Shown one piece after another: positions 5,720-5,764 of a stretch of 5,764 nt of DNA (position 1 is the first letter of the stretch; every line of letters begins with the position of its first letter). This stretch comes from Candidatus Kaiserbacteria bacterium (GTDB lineage Bacteria > Patescibacteriota > Minisyncoccia > Phycocordibacterales > UBA918): the NCBI GenBank assembly GCA_023264435.1, contig JAHFMK010000040.1, positions 1 to 5,764 of the forward strand, in the 5' to 3' direction. A program made the translations under genes and the position numbers. The notes beneath the pieces were generated by a model. It saw only the letters and a list, made by a program, of their open reading frames with translations. It did no database searches and was not told the origin of the DNA.

Positions 5720-5764
5720 TTTATACATTCGGTGTAAACAGTAGGAAACAGTTGGAAAAATTAG
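5663..5764. other. Sequence of unknown origin after the comM break
   Basis: From 5663 the sequence no longer encodes ComM in any frame, although the comM frame stays open to TAA 5717-5719. The -1 frame is open from the T run to the window end (34 codons or more, including FFEVIYTFGVNSRKQLEKL); the third frame has TAA at 5661-5663. I recognise no family in either open frame. The stretch could be the edge of an inserted element or island, the flank of an RNA gene beyond the window, or a misjoined contig end. Confidence 0.5.
5732..5761 (+). repeat. Short imperfect tandem repeat, period 10
   Basis: Three abutting 10-base units, GTGTAAACAG, TAGGAAACAG and TTGGAAAAAT, share AAACAG or its degenerate form. 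The sharpest match is CAGTAGGAAA (5739-5748) next to CAGTTGGAAA (5749-5758), with one mismatch. It lies beyond the comM break and may continue past the window. With so few units, chance is possible. Confidence 0.35.

Noticed and set aside
1..5764. Alternative genetic code (UGA recoded, as in some CPR lineages)
   Set aside because: None of the real genes contains an in-frame UGA, and all end normally at UAA or UAG.
1..5764. CRISPR array, rRNA, complete tRNA or intact transposase
   Set aside because: No spaced direct repeats of suitable length, no rRNA-like or full tRNA cloverleaf sequence, and no transposase motifs were seen on either strand.

Overview
The window looks like a piece of a small, streamlined Patescibacteria (Candidate Phyla Radiation) chromosome, probably Parcubacteria-like. 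This is inferred from several traits together: moderately AT-rich sequence, very tight spacing, no Shine-Dalgarno sequences before the starts, a short DksA-like protein with a C-C-C-H zinc site, and a large single-pass membrane protein of a kind I associate with that group. All complete genes are on the + strand and use the standard code, with no in-frame UGA.

Layout: 1-120 is the 3' end of an unidentified gene. It is followed at 124-175 by a perfect 24-bp inverted repeat acting as a terminator. A roughly 180-base leader region (121-304) carries at least one candidate promoter and leads into pnp (305-2437), a complete polynucleotide phosphorylase with catalytic residues intact. A textbook intrinsic terminator (2450-2485) closes pnp. 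A promoter-like element then leads almost directly into a 612-residue protein of unknown function (2512-4350): a long disordered Ser/Thr-rich region, one membrane helix and a folded C-terminal domain. After 21 bases holding another promoter-like element comes a DksA/TraR-type zinc-finger protein (4372-4737). Four bases later comes comM/yifB (4742-5719), a Mg-chelatase-like AAA+ protein linked in other bacteria to recombination during natural transformation.

The most notable anomaly is at the right end. comM matches its family closely until the Walker B strand, then the sequence changes abruptly at about 5663, losing the Asp-Glu pair and the rest of the AAA+ module. The reading frame closes 19 codons after the last family-like residue. 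This could be a pseudogene boundary, an insertion or island edge, or an assembly junction. A second theme is a shared extended -10-like motif (TGN followed by TACACT, GATACT or TATACT). Two of its three copies lie so close to the ATG that leaderless transcripts are predicted. No complete RNA gene, CRISPR array or intact mobile element was found.
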